Assembly (NCBI GenBank): GCA_963678705.1 | Contig: OY783203.1 | Coordinates: 6,944,001-7,008,000 of the forward strand | Reading direction: 5' to 3' | Source: Panorpa germanica | Lineage: Eukaryota > Arthropoda > Insecta > Mecoptera > Panorpidae | Length of the DNA stretch: 64,000 nucleotides | Shown here: piece after piece, positions 61,488-64,000 of the stretch | How positions within the stretch are numbered: position 1 is the first letter of the stretch | How the letters are laid out: every line of letters starts with the position of its first letter | Position numbers and translations under genes: made by a program | The notes under the pieces: generated by a model | Databases searched by the model: none | Told to the model about the DNA's origin: nothing | The model's input: the letters and a program-made list of their open reading frames with translations, nothing else

Positions 61488-64000
61488 CTGAAATATATTA
61501 TTGAAAGAATTTAGTAATATGTGTAAAATACATTTAAATTTAATACCACTTTAACAAACGCCGATTTAAAAAGAAATCTTTTTATTTTCATGAACCTTTT
61601 ATTGTCTGTGTCTTATGCGTCATACGTACTAACAATAAAGGATGCCGATGTATTAAGTTACATGTTACTTCGGTATGGACGTGTTGTACAACCTCTTTCA
61701 ACAAATGTTAGATATCGCATTAGTGTGGAGAAAATTTTAAGCATGTTGTTACAATATTAACAACTCCTTTTTTAAAATGTAAAGCGTAGAATTCAGGTAC
61801 GATTATTCAGATAAATTTGATATTTTACTCACATATTTAACATATCTATTAATCCTAACAATCCAACTACTAACAAAAAGCAGTTTAACAAAATTCTCGC
61901 TAAACGCAGACGCGTATTTTGATGGTTTATCTCACAATATAAAACTTACCATTTATTTCGATATTGTTACGTAATATACAAGGTTTGTAACCTAATTAAT
62001 TTTATTTTGCAAAATATATCTAGAATTTCTCTGATTAAGAGAATCATGAAAAAGAGCTTTCTAAAAATTAAAGAATTATCAAGTATCGATTGCAGGAGAA
62101 ATTGAGACTTGTTGAATCAAATATTATTACTACGTTACTACACTGTGAGAAATACACAATAAAAATTACTATGTGAACATAGTACCTTTGGTGCTATAAT
62201 AGATTTATGTAAAATATATAGATGTCTATAGTAATTTTTAATAGACGTTTTAACATAAATTTATTCATTCATTCTGGTACTACGTTACATAGTTATTTTT
62301 GCTATAAATTTATTGTGTTTAGTAAGATTATCAACAAAAATAGTTTTCTTTTTGATGACATCATAAAAATTGACTTCTATTTTTGATTTTTAAGGTCCTT
62401 AAAAATATTATAATTTTACCATTTGTGTAATACATCCTTGAGGTACAAAAAGTTGAATTGGCGGCCTCTGAACATCATGTCTGTATTCTCCTGGTTCACG
62501 TTCTGCTAAGGTGTCTCTAAGAAACCGCAGATCTTCTACAGTGAAATGATATCCCATCAATATCAGCCTCTGTCGTTAAACGTACATGTATTAATAACTT
62601 TTGAAAAAATGCAGTTTAAATGGTTTTGCCTATACAGTATAAATTTTTCTTGACAGGGGAAATAAGACTATTAAAGTAAGGTGAAATCGATACAAAAAAG
62701 CATATTTTCGATAATGTTTTTTGACAACACAGATAATATATAATTATTTCTATAATTACTACATGATAAAATAACATTTAAAGAATTCTTTGTGAAATTT
62801 TCATAAATAAATATCAAGAAATAAGTTATTGACATCGAATCTCGGCAGACGTCACAAAAAAAGCGATTTCATTGCGATGTCCCTCATCAATGGATATTTG
62901 AATTTAAAAAACCAAAATGATTTCATTCGTTGATAAGTTTCTACAGGTAACAGGTTTTTCGATTTCTTACACCACTTAGAAGTCAAAATGCCGATTTTTC
63001 ATGAAAAGAATCAGAAACTTTGTTATTTTAAAATTAACTTTAATAAAAAACTCGACAGCGTTACCTCAGCATTTATGTAAAGAAAGAGTGTGCAAAATTT
63101 CAAAGATAGAGAGAACATCGACTCTGAAAAAGCTAAGTGAAAGAAAATCACGTTGACCGATCTTGCTCAAATTGCGGCCTAGTAATTGAGTACAGTGCTA
63201 TCAACATACCGAAAATGAGATTTTTATAAAAAATATATGCGCGGACATTTTTAAATTATAAATTCTAATTTGTTTTTGCACACATAACATACACCGTGTA
63301 CACGAAGACATCGTGTATAGAAACCGCGTTGTATAAGTCCTACATTATACGTAGGTCACCTGTATTTCAAAGACTTGCACTTACAGTTAATTTTTTGCAG
63401 CGTGTGATCATTAAGCATCCAATATCTGTGACATTCATTCCTCTTGTGGTTAGACATAAAGTTTCTAGATTAACACAACGTCTCAAGCCACGTAAGTAGC
63501 TGTTGCTCCTCTCATTGCTATGCAAGCCAAACAGCCCTAGACAACGCAGATTTTTCAATTTACTTAGTTGTGATATATTTTCGGCTGATATGTTCAACTC
63601 GAACAAATATTCAGGTCTATTATTTTCGTATCCAGGATGAATGTCAAGATGACCAATTAGTAAATACTCTAATTGTTCACAGTTAGTGCAAATAGCTCTC
63701 ACCATATTATTGGTTACTATTACATTATTCAATAGTGTAAGAAACTTTATATCACTGACAAACTCCAAACAATCAGGAATATTTACAACTTGCATTTCAT
63801 AATGAAAATTAAACTGAAAGATTTCTATGTCTTGTTTATTGTTTAAAGCATCTAGGAAGAAATTATCAGGCATAGTTTGACAGTTTTCAAGTCGTATACG
63901 ATTTAAGTAATCCCACCCACGCATATAATTGATTAAATCTCGTGGATAAGTACAGTTGCATAAACTGAAATAACTAATTTGATCTGGAACTGCAATAAGA
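61398..64000 (-). CDS. F-box/LRR paralogue C, 3' part (5' end outside window)
   Basis: Exons 64000-63385 (open at the window edge), 62569-62420 and 61487-61398. Introns are phase 0 (donors GTAAGT and GTAAAA, acceptors TTAACGACAG and AATATATTTCAG). The visible 284 residues are LRR sequence parallel to A and B: NNVIVTNNMVRAIC, CEQLEYLLIGHLDI, LRCLGLFGLHSNE, MNVTDIGCLM, then exon 2 RLILMGYHFTVEDL and exon 3 ending QNTYM. The frame continues upstream of the ATG at 63924 to the window edge with homologous sequence (VPDQISYFSLCNC), so that ATG is internal. The N-terminus, and whether it has an F-box, cannot be seen. Introns 1 and 2 contain transposon insertions (62738-63125 and 62141-62324). Likely role as for A. 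Confidence 0.85.
62141..62324. mobile_element. Mariner-like MITE copy in intron 2 of gene C
   Basis: Starts CACTGTGAGAAATACACAAT preceded by TA, contains TTACTATGTGAACATAGTAC and GGTGCTATAATAG as in 21378-21587. The right terminus has lost the last 10 or so bases. Confidence 0.65.
62420..62569 (-). CDS. F-box/LRR gene C, exon 2
   Basis: 50 codons starting RLILMGYHFTVEDLRFLRDT and ending CITQM before donor ATG|GTAAAA. Same ATG-ending junction as gene B. Confidence 0.8.
62738..63125 (+). repeat. Repeat segment shared with 44685-45125, in intron 1 of gene C
   Basis: TAATTACTACATGATAAAAT, GCAGACGTCACA, AAAACCAAAATGATTTCATT, GATTTTTCATGAAAA, TTACCTCAGCATTTATGTAA and AAGAGTGTGCAAAAT occur in the same order and spacing at 44685-45125. 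The copies are unlike the LINE and MITE families and may be part of the larger unit at 43850-45215. Confidence 0.7.

Overview
The window is eukaryotic, almost certainly from an insect. It is very AT-rich and full of microsatellites and small decayed transposons. Its genes are interrupted by GT-AG introns, and the one clearly recognisable regulatory gene is a Hox3/zen-class homeobox gene of the kind that lies in the insect Hox complex between pb and Dfd. I cannot name the species. The three-exon zen with a 12.8-kb intron and the R1/I-like LINE relics give only weak hints.

Layout. Positions 1-14307 hold no gene I can identify firmly. They contain one possible orphan exon at 1054-1182 and many repeats: a hAT-type MITE, LINE 3' relics, tRNA-derived SINEs, a long-TIR MITE and a (TA)n array. 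The zen gene runs on the + strand from the ATG at 14308 to the stop at 29615, in three coding exons (14308-14697, 15914-16082, 28915-29615). The splice phases fit and give a 419-residue protein with the homeodomain at residues 200-259. Intron 2 is crowded with transposon relics. Positions 29616-52642 form a 23-kb gene-poor stretch of SINEs, LINE fragments, MITEs and (TA)n arrays.

From about 52.6 kb to the end of the window lies a tandem cluster of three paralogous F-box/leucine-rich-repeat genes, all on the - strand: A (52643-54922), B (57532-59282) and C (61398 to beyond 64000). Each has one long exon and two short 3' exons. The short exons become visible only when the three paralogues are compared. 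Reconstructed this way, A and B are both exactly 448 residues with identical intron phases. A keeps a recognisable F-box, B has a degraded one, and the N-terminus of C lies outside the window.

Working together: zen would encode a DNA-binding developmental regulator, by family knowledge of extraembryonic or early embryonic function. The F-box/LRR proteins would be substrate-recognition subunits of SCF-type ubiquitin ligases. Nothing in the sequence links the two functionally. The notable point is that a small, diverging F-box/LRR family sits next to zen, about 23 kb downstream.
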